NCBI RefSeq assembly: GCF_018613695.1
Contig: NZ_JAGGPR010000013.1
Coordinates: 1-64,000 of the forward strand
Source: Arthrobacter sp. ISL-95
Lineage (GTDB): Bacteria; Actinomycetota; Actinomycetes; Actinomycetales; Micrococcaceae
Direction of reading: 5' to 3'
Length of the DNA stretch: 64,000 bases
The notes beneath the pieces are model-generated. The model was not told the origin of the DNA, made no database searches, and saw only the letters and a program-made list of their open reading frames with translations. How positions within the stretch are numbered: the stretch's first letter is position 1; each line of letters opens with the position of its first letter. A program made the translations under genes and the position numbers. Below are positions 34,914 to 43,576 of the stretch, one piece after another.

Positions 34914-37799
34914 GTGGCCAAGGTCCGCGTACATGAGCTCGCCAAAGAGCTCGGTATTACTTCCAAAGATGCAGTAACCAAACTGCAGGAATTGGGCGAA
35001 TTCGTTCGCTCCGCCTCTTCAACAATTGAGGCCCCCGTCGTGAAGAAGCTTCGCGACGCCTACCCGGGTGCCGGCGCCGCCAAGGCCGCCGCCCCCGCAG
35101 CAGCTCCGGCGGCCAACCGCCCCGCAGCATCCCGTCCGGCCGCTCCGGCACCGGGACCTGCAGCTCCGAAGGCCCCGGCCCCGGCACCTGCAGCCCCCGC
35201 TCCGGCAGCTCCGGCCGCCGCTTCCCAGGCAGCGCCGGCGGCGCCGTCAGCACCTGCCCCGGCGGCCCCCGCAGCTCCTGCTGCGTCCACGCCGGTTTCG
35301 GCCAAGCCCGGTGCCCGTCCTGCCCCCAAGGCAGAGACTCCGGCTCCGGCACGCCAAGGTGGCCAGGCTCCGCGTCCCGGCGGTCCCCGTCCGGGCAACA
35401 ACCCGTTTGCTACGTCCCAGGGCATGCCCCGGGGCCGTGGTGGCGACGGAGATCGTCCGCCGCGTCCGGGTAACAACCCGTTTGCACCGTCCCAGGGCAT
35501 GCCCCGAGGCGAACGCCGCAACGACGGCGAACGCCCCGGCGGTCCCCGTCCCGCGGCCGGCGCAGGCGGACCCCGTCCCGCAGCTGGTACCGGTGCACCC
35601 CGTCCGGGCGCACCGCGTCCCGGTGCACCCCGTCCGGGCGCACCGCGTCCCGCCGGTGGTCCCGGTGCCGGAAACCGTCCTACTCCGGGCATGATGCCCA
35701 ACCGCACTGAGCGTCCGGCTCCCGGTGGCGCAGGCCGTCCGGGTGGCGCAGGCCGTCCCGGTGGCGGCCCCGGTCGTCCCGGTGGCGCACCTGGTGCAGG
35801 TACCGGTGGCGGAGCTCCCGCCGGCGGTGGCTTTGGCAAGGGTGGCCGCGGTCGCGGTGGCACCCAGGGTGCCTTCGGTAAGGGCGGCGCCGGTCGTGGC
35901 AAGCAGCGCAAGTCGAAGCGTGCAAAGCGCCAGGAACTGGAGCAGATGAGTGCTCCGTCGCTGGGCGGCGTATCGGTACCCCGCGGCGATGGCGAGACCA
36001 TCATCCGCCTGCGTCGTGGCTCGTCCATCACGGACTTTGCCGAGAAGATCGATGCGAACCCCGCTTCGCTGGTAACCGTGCTGTTCCACCTCGGTGAGAT
36101 GGCAACGGCTACGCAGTCCCTCGACGAAGACACCTTTGGCCTGCTTGGCGCCGAACTCGGCTACAAGCTCCAGGTTGTTTCCCCTGAGGATGAAGAGCGC
36201 GAGCTGCTGGATCAGTTCGACATCAACATCCAGGATGAACTCGACGCCGAAGGCGACGACGTTCTCGAGGCACGCGCACCGGTTGTTACCGTCATGGGTC
36301 ACGTTGACCACGGTAAGACCCGCCTTTTGGATGCCATCCGCAACTCGAACGTTGTTGCCGGCGAGCACGGTGGCATTACCCAGCACATCGGTGCTTACCA
36401 GATCAGCCACGTCCACGAGGGCACGGCCCGCGACATCACCTTCATTGACACCCCCGGTCACGAGGCCTTCACGGCCATGCGTGCACGTGGTGCCAAGGTC
36501 ACCGATATCGCGATCCTGGTTGTTGCAGCCGACGACGGCGTCATGCCGCAGACGGTGGAAGCACTCAACCACGCCCAGGCAGCCAACGTGCCGATCGTCG
36601 TCGCAGTGAACAAGATCGACAAGGAAGGCGCCAACCCTGACAAGGTCAAGGGCCAGCTGACCGAGTACGGCCTGGTTCCGGAAGAATACGGTGGCGACAC
36701 CATGTTCGTTGAGGTCTCTGCACGCCAGAACCTCAACATCGACGAACTGATCGACGCCGTCCTGCTGACGGCCGATGCCGCACTGGATCTGCGCGCCAAC
36801 CCGGACAAGGACGCTCGAGGCATTGCCATCGAAGCGAACCTGGATAAGGGCCGCGGTGCTGTTGCTACCGTCCTGGTCCAGTCCGGAACCTTGGCAGTGG
36901 GCGACACAATCGTGGCCGGTACGGCTCACGGCCGCGTCCGCGCCATGTTCGACGAGAACGGCGAGGCACTTGATGTCGCCCTGCCGTCCCGCCCGGTTCA
37001 GGTCCTCGGCCTGTCCAACGTGCCGCGTGCAGGTGACACCTTCCTGGTGACCCCTGACGAGCGTACGGCCCGCCAGATCGCTGAGAAGCGTGAAGCTGCC
37101 GACCGCAACGCCGCACTGGCCAAGCGTCGCAAGCGCATCAGCCTGGAAGACTTCGACCAGGCCGTTGCCGAAGGCAAGATCGACACCCTCAACCTCATCC
37201 TCAAGGGTGACGTGTCCGGTGCTGTGGAAGCCCTCGAAGACGCTCTTCTCAAGATCGATGTCGGAGACGACGACGTTCAGCTTCGTGTCATCCACCGCGG
37301 TGTGGGTGCCATCACGCAGAACGACGTCAACCTCGCCACGGTGGACAACGCCATCATCATTGGCTTCAACGTCAAGCCGGCCGAGCGTGTTGCTGAACTG
37401 GCCGACCGTGAAGGCGTGGACATGCGCTTCTACTCGGTTATCTACGCAGCAATCGATGACATCGAGATGGCTCTCAAGGGCATGCTCAAGCCGGAATACG
37501 AAGAAGTCCAGCTCGGTACTGCCGAGGTTCGCGAAGTCTTCCGTTCTTCCAAGTTCGGAAACATCGCAGGCTCGATCGTCCGCACGGGCATCATCCGCCG
37601 TAACACCAAGGCACGTGTCAGCCGCGACGGCAAGGTCATCGGTGACAACCTCACCGTTGAGACGCTCAAGCGCTTCAAGGATGACGCCACCGAAGTCCGC
37701 ACGGACTTCGAGTGTGGTATCGGTCTTGGCTCCTTCAATGACATCACTGAAGGCGACATCATCGAGACCTTCGAAATGCGCGAAAAGCCGCGCAGCTAG
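34914..37799 (+). CDS. infB: Translation initiation factor IF-2
   Basis: GTPase that places initiator tRNA on the ribosome. The 961-aa protein has an IF2-N domain (VRVHELAKELGITSKDAVTKLQELGEFVRSASS), a very long low-complexity segment (about residues 50-330: Ala/Pro then Gly/Arg/Pro-rich), then the GTPase domain with G1 GHVDHGKT at 462-469, DTPGHEAF and NKIDK, and domains II-IV. GTG 34914 follows acaggagaaat. A small hairpin CTCGGT/ACCGAG (34887-34902) ends just before the ribosome site. A strong terminator follows. Confidence 0.97.
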   Translation: MAKVRVHELAKELGITSKDAVTKLQELGEFVRSASSTIEAPVVKKLRDAYPGAGAAKAAAPAAAPAANRPAASRPAAPAPGPAAPKAPAPAPAAPAPAAPAAASQAAPAAPSAPAPAAPAAPAASTPVSAKPGARPAPKAETPAPARQGGQAPRPGGPRPGNNPFATSQGMPRGRGGDGDRPPRPGNNPFAPSQGMPRGERRNDGERPGGPRPAAGAGGPRPAAGTGAPRPGAPRPGAPRPGAPRPAGGPGAGNRPTPGMMPNRTERPAPGGAGRPGGAGRPGGGPGRPGGAPGAGTGGGAPAGGGFGKGGRGRGGTQGAFGKGGAGRGKQRKSKRAKRQELEQMSAPSLGGVSVPRGDGETIIRLRRGSSITDFAEKIDANPASLVTVLFHLGEMATATQSLDEDTFGLLGAELGYKLQVVSPEDEERELLDQFDINIQDELDAEGDDVLEARAPVVTVMGHVDHGKTRLLDAIRNSNVVAGEHGGITQHIGAYQISHVHEGTARDITFIDTPGHEAFTAMRARGAKVTDIAILVVAADDGVMPQTVEALNHAQAANVPIVVAVNKIDKEGANPDKVKGQLTEYGLVPEEYGGDTMFVEVSARQNLNIDELIDAVLLTADAALDLRANPDKDARGIAIEANLDKGRGAVATVLVQSGTLAVGDTIVAGTAHGRVRAMFDENGEALDVALPSRPVQVLGLSNVPRAGDTFLVTPDERTARQIAEKREAADRNAALAKRRKRISLEDFDQAVAEGKIDTLNLILKGDVSGAVEALEDALLKIDVGDDDVQLRVIHRGVGAITQNDVNLATVDNAIIIGFNVKPAERVAELADREGVDMRFYSVIYAAIDDIEMALKGMLKPEYEEVQLGTAEVREVFRSSKFGNIAGSIVRTGIIRRNTKARVSRDGKVIGDNLTVETLKRFKDDATEVRTDFECGIGLGSFNDITEGDIIETFEMREKPRS
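35586..35660 (+). repeat. Tandem GAPRP repeats in the IF-2 linker
   Basis: Within infB, codons for GAPRP are repeated in tandem (GTGAPRPGAPRPGAPRPGAP) with a 15-bp DNA period. Nearby, the segment NNPFxxSQGMPRG occurs twice (35396-35436 and 35471-35511). These are internal duplications of the disordered linker, typical in kind though variable in length among actinobacterial IF-2 proteins. Confidence 0.75.
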
Positions 37800-37808
37800 G
37801 TTCCGTAC

Positions 37809-37856
37809 GGAACGGGTCCGTCGGGTAACCCCGGCGGACCCGTTCCGTTCCCTTTT
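37809..37856 (+). terminator. Rho-independent terminator between infB and rbfA
   Basis: GGAACGGGTCCG (37809-37820) pairs exactly with CGGACCCGTTCC (37835-37846), with further pairing of GGG and CCC inside the loop, followed by cccttttct. rbfA starts 21 nt later, so either read-through or a separate promoter serves it. Confidence 0.8.
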
Positions 37857-37876
37857 CTACTTTCCAGGAGGAAGTC

Positions 37877-38380
37877 ATGGCTGATCCCGCACGCGCTGCC
37901 AAGCTGGCACAGCGGATAAAGGTGGTTGTTGCTGAGGCCCTCGGACGCCGGATCAAGGATCCGCGCGTCGAGTCCATCACGGTCACCGACGCCCGCGTCA
38001 CCAACGACCTTCAGCACGCCACCATCTATTACACCGTTCTTGGTGACGATGTAGCCCAAGCAGATGCCGCCAGGGCACTGGAGAAGGCCAAAGGTGTGCT
38101 GAGGCAGGAAGTGGGCCGCAACATCACTGTTCGCCTCACTCCCACCCTCGAGTTCGTGGCCGACCAGATTCCGGTCAATGCCTCCAACCTTGAGGAATTG
38201 CTCCGTGAAGCCAAGCGGCGCGACGCAGAAGTAGCCGCTCTGGCTGCCAGCGCCAAGCACGCAGGCGAAGCAGACCCCTATAAGGGCGATTCGCCGGAGG
38301 ACATCGACGAGGACGACTTCGACGAAGAGGACACCGACCTCTCCGGCGACAACGAGCTCGACGAAGACGCCAACCGCTAG
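37877..38380 (+). CDS. rbfA: Ribosome-binding factor A
   Basis: Binds and matures 30S subunits. The 167-aa protein has LAQRIKVVVAEALGRRIKDPRVESITVTDARVTNDLQHATIYYTVLG, the KH-like RbfA fold, and LEFVADQIPVNASNLEELL. The last 50 residues are a strongly acidic tail (Asp/Glu runs), common in actinobacteria. ATG 37877 has a strong aggaggaagtc site. It ends before a perfect hairpin. Confidence 0.96.
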   Translation: MADPARAAKLAQRIKVVVAEALGRRIKDPRVESITVTDARVTNDLQHATIYYTVLGDDVAQADAARALEKAKGVLRQEVGRNITVRLTPTLEFVADQIPVNASNLEELLREAKRRDAEVAALAASAKHAGEADPYKGDSPEDIDEDDFDEEDTDLSGDNELDEDANR

Positions 38381-38394
38381 GTTCTTGTCACGGA

Positions 38395-38427
38395 AAATGC
38401 CCCTAAGAAGACTTCTTAGGGGCATTT
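38395..38427. terminator. Perfect 16-bp hairpin after rbfA
   Basis: AAATGCCCCTAAGAAG (38395-38410) and CTTCTTAGGGGCATTT (38412-38427) are exact reverse complements separated by one base, so the stem will fold with a 4-5 nt loop. The A- and T-rich ends make it a terminator in both directions. Confidence 0.85.
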
Positions 38428-38443
38428 GCTGTACCCGACTCGC

Positions 38444-38449
38444 TATGAT
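38444..38449 (+). promoter_or_regulatory. -10 element of a leaderless start
   Basis: TATGAT ends 7 nt before ATG 38457. A transcript starting at the usual distance would begin at or within a base or two of the ATG, and the only purine-rich stretch (gggag) is too close to the ATG to act as a ribosome site. Confidence 0.55.
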
Positions 38450-38456
38450 CGGGAGC

Positions 38457-38939
38457 ATGTCGGCGCACAGTGCTCAGCAACGTGATGAATATCTGAACCT
38501 GGCTATCCAGCTGGCCGTTCAGAACGTTTCCGACGGCGGCGGCCCTTTCGGCGCCGTGGTGGTCACCCCGGACGGCGATGTCCATGAGGGAGTGAACCGG
38601 GTAACGCGGGACCACGATCCCACGGCGCATGCCGAAGTGGTGGCCATACGTCGCGCCGCTGCGGCAACCAGGAGTTTCGACCTCACGGGTTCCGTTCTCT
38701 ACGCCAGCTGCGAGCCATGCCCGCTCTGCTTGTCCGCCACGCTCTGGGCCAGGATCGGGGGTGTCTATTTCGCGGCTGACCGGCACGGTGCGGCCAGGGC
38801 CGGCTTCGACGACGCCGTATTTTATGAGTATTTCGCAGGCACCAGGCCGGAACTGCTGCCCGTGGAACATGCCGCGCTGGTCGCGTCAGACGAGCCGTTC
38901 GAGGCTTGGCGGAACCACGTGCACCGGACAGCGTACTGA
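38457..38939 (+). CDS. Nucleoside/guanine deaminase-like zinc enzyme
   Basis: The 160-aa protein of the cytidine/deoxycytidylate deaminase superfamily has the catalytic HAE (His58, Glu60 in TAHAEVVAIRRA) and the zinc cysteines in CEPCPLC (Cys88, Cys91). The C-terminal half (FAADRHGAARAGFDDAVFYEYFA) is the guanine deaminase type rather than TadA. It probably deaminates guanine or a related base. It starts directly after a -10 element and stands between the rbfA hairpin and the convergent aminotransferase. Confidence 0.85.
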   Translation: MSAHSAQQRDEYLNLAIQLAVQNVSDGGGPFGAVVVTPDGDVHEGVNRVTRDHDPTAHAEVVAIRRAAAATRSFDLTGSVLYASCEPCPLCLSATLWARIGGVYFAADRHGAARAGFDDAVFYEYFAGTRPELLPVEHAALVASDEPFEAWRNHVHRTAY

Positions 38940-38963
38940 CCGCCCTTACTCAAGGAAGCGAAA

Positions 38964-40118
38964 CTAGACCTTGGCAGGGAGGCGGCTGACGCCGTCGAGC
39001 AGGTCTTGTTGGGCTCCGCAGAGCGCGATCCTGATCCAGCCTTCGCCGATCGACCCGAATGCCGTACCTGGAGCGAAAGAAACGCCGGACTCTGCCAGGA
39101 AAGCCCGCACCCACGCCCTGACATCCCCGCCGCTCACATGCGAGACATCTGCCCACAGGTAGAACGCTCCCTGGGCGTCCAGGAAGGGGATGCCTCTTTC
39201 CCTCAGCACCGCTGATGCTGCGTCCCGGTTGCTTCGATAGTGGTTGCGCGCCCGGGAAACATAGTCCTGCGGTCCTGTCAGGGCAGCCAAGGCGGTGTAC
39301 TGCGAAGGAGACGCCACGCAGGACACGATCGATTCCATCACGTTGTTCATCTTCCGCTCCAAGCCTGGCGGGCAGATCAGTGCTCCGATCCGGAGGCCAG
39401 TCAGCCCGTAGGTCTTGGACAGCGTCAGGGAAGTGAAGACCCGGGCTTCACCGGGCACATCGCTGTCAAAACGGGCAGGACTGACATGGGGAACGTCAAA
39501 AGTGAAGGCTTCATAGCACTCGTCCGAGATGATCCAGAGGTCGTGGCGGACAGCCAGCTCCACCAGCTGCCGCGTGGTTTCCTCGCTGATCACCGCACCC
39601 AGGGGATTGGACGGAGAGTTCAGCATGATGACCCGTGTCCTTGGCGTGATGAGGGCCTCGATGTCCTCAAGGTGCGGCTGGAAGGAGTTCTGCGGATACA
39701 GCGGGTACTGCACCGGCACGGCGTGCAGCAACCGGCTGGTCATCGCGAAGGTGGGGTAGCCGGGATCGGGAATGAGGATCTCATCGCCGGGGGCGAGGAG
39801 AAGGCTCATGGCGAAGTGCAATCCCTGCTGGGCACCGTCCACCACGTAGACCCGATCCGCAGCGATATTGACGCCCTGTTGCTCCCGGAAGCGGGCCGCG
39901 AAGGCTTCGCGGAGGGCAGGAATCCCGGCGTTGGGTGTGTAGTTGGTCTCATCCCTGGCCAGGCAGTCGATGCCGGCGTCCAGGATGTGCCGGGGGAGGG
40001 CAAAGCCCGGTTCTCCGATGCTGAGGACGATCGCTCCGGGGGTGGACCAAGCGGCTTCGGTGATCTCACGGATCTGGTTTACGGGGACGTCGCGGACGTG
40101 TGCAGCAAGCTCAGGCAT
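38964..40118 (-). CDS. PLP-dependent aminotransferase, class I/II
   Basis: The 384-aa fold-type I enzyme has EPGFALPRHILDAGIDCLARDETNYTPNAGIPALREAFA (substrate loop), PDPGYPTFAM, NSPSNPLGAV, ISDECYEAF and the Schiff-base lysine in SLTLSKTYGLTGLRIG. It is in the aspartate/aromatic aminotransferase group; substrate not determinable. ATG 40118 ends a TAGGAT-N7-ATG arrangement on the minus strand (TAGGAT at 40126-40131), so a leaderless start is favoured over ATG 40127. It is divergent from truB, with only 34 nt between the two start codons. Confidence 0.92.
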   Translation of the reverse strand: MPELAAHVRDVPVNQIREITEAAWSTPGAIVLSIGEPGFALPRHILDAGIDCLARDETNYTPNAGIPALREAFAARFREQQGVNIAADRVYVVDGAQQGLHFAMSLLLAPGDEILIPDPGYPTFAMTSRLLHAVPVQYPLYPQNSFQPHLEDIEALITPRTRVIMLNSPSNPLGAVISEETTRQLVELAVRHDLWIISDECYEAFTFDVPHVSPARFDSDVPGEARVFTSLTLSKTYGLTGLRIGALICPPGLERKMNNVMESIVSCVASPSQYTALAALTGPQDYVSRARNHYRSNRDAASAVLRERGIPFLDAQGAFYLWADVSHVSGGDVRAWVRAFLAESGVSFAPGTAFGSIGEGWIRIALCGAQQDLLDGVSRLPAKV

Positions 40119-40125
40119 GGGAGCC

Positions 40126-40145
40126 ATCCTAGCCACCCATATACT
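40126..40145. promoter_or_regulatory. Back-to-back -10 elements of two leaderless divergent genes
   Basis: TAGGAT on the minus strand (40126-40131) ends 7 nt before ATG 40118, and TATACT on the plus strand (40140-40145) ends 7 nt before GTG 40153. Neither gene has a ribosome site. The promoter -35 regions would lie in each other's first codons. Confidence 0.55.
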
Positions 40146-40152
40146 GGTAAGC

Positions 40153-41070
40153 GTGCTTTCTGGACTGGTAATCGTTGACAAACCGCAGGGATGGACCAGC
40201 CATGATGTGGTTGGCCGGATGCGGCGGCTGGCCGGTACCCGGAAAGTGGGGCATGCGGGAACGCTGGATCCCATGGCAACGGGCGTTCTGGTGTTGGGTA
40301 TCAACAAGGCGACGCGTCTGCTGACCTACATCGTGGGCACCTCCAAGACGTATACGGCCACCATCCGGCTGGGCGAAACCACCATCACCGACGACGCCGA
40401 GGGCGAGGTCACGGAAGCCCGCAACGCAGCGGACATTACCGACGACGCCGTAGCCGACGGTGTCGCCGCTCTCACCGGGCCCATTCAGCAGGTCCCCAGC
40501 AGCGTGAGCGCCATCAAAGTCAACGGCGAACGCTCCTACGCTCGCGTCCGCTCGGGCGAGGAAGTCAAGCTCGCGGCCCGCCCGGTCACTATCCACCGCT
40601 TTGATATCCACTCCATCACCAGGATCGACGGCGGCAGGGTAGTTGACGTCGACGTCACCGTGGAGTGTTCCTCCGGCACGTACATCAGGGCGTTGGCCCG
40701 GGACCTCGGCAACGCCCTGGACGTCGGGGGACACCTCACAGCCCTGCGAAGGACCCAGGTAGGCCCGTACTCCCTAGAGCAGGCCCGCACCTTGGAGGAG
40801 TTGGCGGAAGAGCTCGAGGTTCTGGACATGTCCCTCGCGGCACGCGCGTTGATGCCCAACCGGGAGCTGAGCGAGGAAGAGACCACCGAGATCTCCTTCG
40901 GACGCCGCATCGCTGCCGGACCGGGAGCGGGAAGCCCGGACGCCGCCACGGCAGAGAAGCCCGCCGCAGCGTTCGCGCCGTCGGGAGAGCTGGTGGCACT
41001 GCTGGCAGATACCGGCAACTTCGCCAAACCCGTGCTGGTCTTCGCCCCGGGAACCGGGCAGGCAAAATAG
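40153..41070 (+). CDS. truB: tRNA pseudouridine(55) synthase
   Basis: Makes pseudouridine 55 in the T-loop of tRNAs. The 305-aa protein has the catalytic aspartate Asp39 in GHAGTLDPMATGVL, plus KTYTATIRLG, IQQVPSSVSAIKVNGERSYARVR and SSGTYIRALARDLG. A C-terminal PUA-like segment of about 80 residues contains an Ala/Pro/Glu-rich insert. GTG 40153 follows TATACT by 7 nt (probable leaderless start). Confidence 0.95.
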   Translation: MLSGLVIVDKPQGWTSHDVVGRMRRLAGTRKVGHAGTLDPMATGVLVLGINKATRLLTYIVGTSKTYTATIRLGETTITDDAEGEVTEARNAADITDDAVADGVAALTGPIQQVPSSVSAIKVNGERSYARVRSGEEVKLAARPVTIHRFDIHSITRIDGGRVVDVDVTVECSSGTYIRALARDLGNALDVGGHLTALRRTQVGPYSLEQARTLEELAEELEVLDMSLAARALMPNRELSEEETTEISFGRRIAAGPGAGSPDAATAEKPAAAFAPSGELVALLADTGNFAKPVLVFAPGTGQAK

Positions 41071-41072
41071 CC

Positions 41073-41426
41073 ATGGACGGATATTTTTACGCCATCCTCA
41101 TCGTCGGATTGGTGTCCACCATCATGTGCATCGTGGCCGGCTTGATGAAGAAAGCCCCGAACGACCCCACCATCTTCTCGGTTCTGGCCGTTGAGCTGGT
41201 ACTGGTGGTGTATTTGGTGGGCTCGATCGTCCGGGTGGCCATGGGCGAGCAAATGGCCGGTGAAGCCTGGGAGTTCTGGGGCTACCTCATTGTTGCCATG
41301 ATGATTCCCTTGGGAGCCGTCTACTGGGCCATCCTTGAACGAACCCGCTGGAGTAACTTCGTCCTGGCGGCGGTGGGCGTTACGGCGCTGGTGATGGCCG
41401 CCCGCATGAATCAGATCTGGTACTGA
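41073..41426 (+). CDS. Small membrane protein, four helices
   Basis: The 117-aa protein has four predicted membrane segments (about 5-27, 35-53, 65-85, 92-110) and short charged loops (KKAPNDP, ERTRWSN). I do not recognise a named family. It starts 3 nt after truB and is followed 20 nt later by a second small membrane protein; the pair may work together. Confidence 0.7.
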   Translation: MDGYFYAILIVGLVSTIMCIVAGLMKKAPNDPTIFSVLAVELVLVVYLVGSIVRVAMGEQMAGEAWEFWGYLIVAMMIPLGAVYWAILERTRWSNFVLAAVGVTALVMAARMNQIWY

Positions 41427-41446
41427 CCTTGAAAGAAGAACACAAC

Positions 41447-41881
41447 GTGACTGGAACCGAGACCAACCCGGCTAACGGGCAGCCGCAGCAGAAGGACACC
41501 CGGAACACCGGGCCCGGACGCCTGCTGATCGCGGTCTACGCCATTTTTGCGTTGTCCGCCACAGCACGTGCCGGCTACCAGATCGCCACCAAGTTCGCCG
41601 AAGCTCCCTTGGCGCACATCCTGTCGGCTTTCGCCGCCCTGGTCTATATTGTGGCCACCGTTTCCCTGGCGAAGCCCGGCCGGACCTGGTTCAACGTTTC
41701 TTTGGCCGCTGTTCTCACTGAGCTTGTGGGTGTGCTGGTGGTGGGAGCGATCAGCCTCTTTGATCCGGTTGCTTTCCCTCACGACACCGTGTGGTCGCTG
41801 TTCGGACGTGGCTACGGCTTCGTCCCGCTGGTCCTGCCGATCCTTGGTCTTCTGTGGCTCAACAAACGCCGACCGTCCTGA
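41447..41881 (+). CDS. Small membrane protein, four helices
   Basis: The 144-aa protein has a polar N-terminal 25 residues, then four membrane segments (about 28-50, 60-78, 84-105, 120-138) ending in a basic NKRRPS tail. No family recognised beyond a general resemblance to conserved actinobacterial integral membrane proteins. GTG 41447 has aaagaagaa upstream; an in-frame TTG lies at 41429. Confidence 0.65.
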   Translation: MTGTETNPANGQPQQKDTRNTGPGRLLIAVYAIFALSATARAGYQIATKFAEAPLAHILSAFAALVYIVATVSLAKPGRTWFNVSLAAVLTELVGVLVVGAISLFDPVAFPHDTVWSLFGRGYGFVPLVLPILGLLWLNKRRPS

Positions 41882-41969
41882 GTCAAACACCCTAGCGGGT
41901 AACCTTAGAATGTTCCGGCGCCGGGAGGTTGCCGGGCCGAACGAACATCTGCAGTAAAAGGCGAGGTTG

Positions 41970-42992
41970 ATGGTCCACATCTGGAACGATCCCACCGAAG
42001 TCCCCAAGGACTTCGGACCTACTGTCGTCACCATCGGGAACTTTGACGGTGTCCATCGGGGCCATCAGCACGTTCTGGCGCAATTGACCAATGCGGCCAA
42101 GCGGCAGAACATCCCGTCGGTTGCGGTGACCTTTGATCCCCATCCCGCCCAGGTGCACCGGCCGGATTCGGCTCCGGAGCTGATCATGGGGCTCCAGGAC
42201 AAACTGGAGGCACTGGGCCACACCGGGGTGGATGCCGTGCTGGTGATGAAGTACACCCTTGACCTCGCCGCGATGACGCCGCTGGAGTTTGTCCGTGAAA
42301 TCCTCCTTGACGGACTTCATGCCGCACACCTCGTTGTTGGACATGACCTCCGCTTCGGTGCCGGCAATGCAGGCGACGTCGTCACCATGCAGGAGTTGGG
42401 CGATCAGCTCGGCTTTGGGGTGACCGTTGTCAATGAGTACGGTGCCGGAGGCTTCCCGGTCCACGACGACGGCGATACCGACCGCCGCTGTTCTTCCACT
42501 TGGGTGCGGGAAGCCTTGAGCGAAGGCGACGTGACTACTGCCGCTGCAGTGTTGGGCCGACCCCACCGCATGCGCGGGGAAGTGGTGCACGGAGCTGCCC
42601 GAGGGCGCGACCTCGGATTCCCTACGGCAAACCTTTCCCATGATTCCACCGGTTACGTGCCGGCGGATGGCATCTATGCGGGGTGGCTGATCGACCAAGC
42701 CGGAACGCGGTGGCCCGCCGCCATTTCCGTTGGTTCCAACCCCACGTTTGATGGCGTCAGCCGGCAGGTGGAGGCGCACGTGATCGATCGCCCCGAAGAG
42801 AACGTGGAAGACTTCAACCTCTACGGGCAGAACGTCGCCGTCGAATTTACGCAGCGCCTGCGTGGCATGGTGGCCTACCGGGGGCCGGAGGCTTTGGTTG
42901 AACAAATGTGCCTCGATGTAGCCCAGGCGCACGAGCTGTTGACCCGGCGCCAGGGGCATTTCGACAACACTGCTGACGTGCCGGTAAACTGA
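41970..42992 (+). CDS. ribF: Bifunctional riboflavin kinase / FAD synthetase
   Basis: Makes FMN and FAD. The 340-aa protein has the N-terminal nucleotidyltransferase with TIGNFDGVHRGHQHVL (HxGH-like site), and a C-terminal riboflavin kinase with GRDLGFPTANLSHDSTGYVPADGIYAG. The start is ATG 41970 (a TTG lies at 41967). TAGAAT at 41906-41911 is a likely -10 element, leaving a leader of about 50 nt. No FMN riboswitch was apparent. Confidence 0.95.
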   Translation: MVHIWNDPTEVPKDFGPTVVTIGNFDGVHRGHQHVLAQLTNAAKRQNIPSVAVTFDPHPAQVHRPDSAPELIMGLQDKLEALGHTGVDAVLVMKYTLDLAAMTPLEFVREILLDGLHAAHLVVGHDLRFGAGNAGDVVTMQELGDQLGFGVTVVNEYGAGGFPVHDDGDTDRRCSSTWVREALSEGDVTTAAAVLGRPHRMRGEVVHGAARGRDLGFPTANLSHDSTGYVPADGIYAGWLIDQAGTRWPAAISVGSNPTFDGVSRQVEAHVIDRPEENVEDFNLYGQNVAVEFTQRLRGMVAYRGPEALVEQMCLDVAQAHELLTRRQGHFDNTADVPVN

Positions 42993-43112
42993 TAACTGGA
43001 TCCGGCTGCAGTCCGTGGCGGCTGGACCTGTTTTTGTGTGCGGCAACGTACCAAAGGCAACCCGGCAGCGAGGCGCTGCACCGGGAGGCACGGCACAACT
43101 CTAGGAGTTCAC

Positions 43113-43382
43113 GTGGCACTTGACGCCGCTGTAAAGCAGTCCATCATCAAGGAATACGCAACCTCTGAAGGCGACACCGGTTCGCCCGAGGTTCAGGTTG
43201 CAGTCCTGACTCAGCGGATCAAGGATCTGACTGAGCACATGAAGGAGCACAAGCACGACTTCCACACCCAGCGCGGTCTGCTGGCCATGGTTGGTCGTCG
43301 CAAGCGCATGCTTTCCTACCTGAAGAACACTGACATCGCCCGCTACCGTGCGCTCATCGAGCGTCTCGGCCTGCGCCGCTAG
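43113..43382 (+). CDS. rpsO: 30S ribosomal protein S15
   Basis: The 89-aa protein is the standard length and ends in the conserved KRMLSYLKNTDIARYRALIERLGLRR; SPEVQVAVLTQRIKDLTEHMKEHKHDFHTQRGLLAMVGRR is the S15 signature. GTG 43113 follows taggagttcac. It is followed by a terminator and then by pnp, the common rpsO-pnp arrangement. Confidence 0.97.
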   Translation: MALDAAVKQSIIKEYATSEGDTGSPEVQVAVLTQRIKDLTEHMKEHKHDFHTQRGLLAMVGRRKRMLSYLKNTDIARYRALIERLGLRR

Positions 43383-43394
43383 TCTGCCTTTAGG

Positions 43395-43431
43395 GGCGGC
43401 CCGCTCCTTTCCGGAACGGGCCGCCTTCTTC
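43395..43431 (+). terminator. Terminator after rpsO
   Basis: GGCGGCCCG (43395-43403) pairs with CGGGCCGCC (43417-43425), followed by ttctt. Partial termination here would allow different levels of S15 and polynucleotide phosphorylase. Confidence 0.7.
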
Positions 43432-43550
43432 ACCAACAACTAAAAACAGGAATCAACCGCATCGCGCATTCGCGGTCCTCGGTAGTGATTCCCGGGAGAG
43501 AAATCGGCGACGATTTGCCCGTGGATCTCGATCGATGACCGGGTGTAGTA

Positions 43551-43576
43551 CAGGCCAGGAAAAAAGAAGAGGCCTG
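43551..43576 (+). promoter_or_regulatory. Hairpin with purine loop in the pnp leader
   Basis: CAGGCC (43551-43556) and GGCCTG (43571-43576) flank a loop of 14 purines. It is 47 nt before the pnp ATG. In other bacteria PNPase controls its own leader mRNA after RNase cleavage of a hairpin, so this is a possible control site; the sequence alone shows only the hairpin. Confidence 0.35.

Noticed and set aside
35247..37295. Minus-strand open frame of 682 codons opposite infB
   Set aside because: It is the shadow of the IF-2 coding sequence, with low-complexity Thr/Ala/Cys-rich translation caused by the antisense of GAPRP-type codons.
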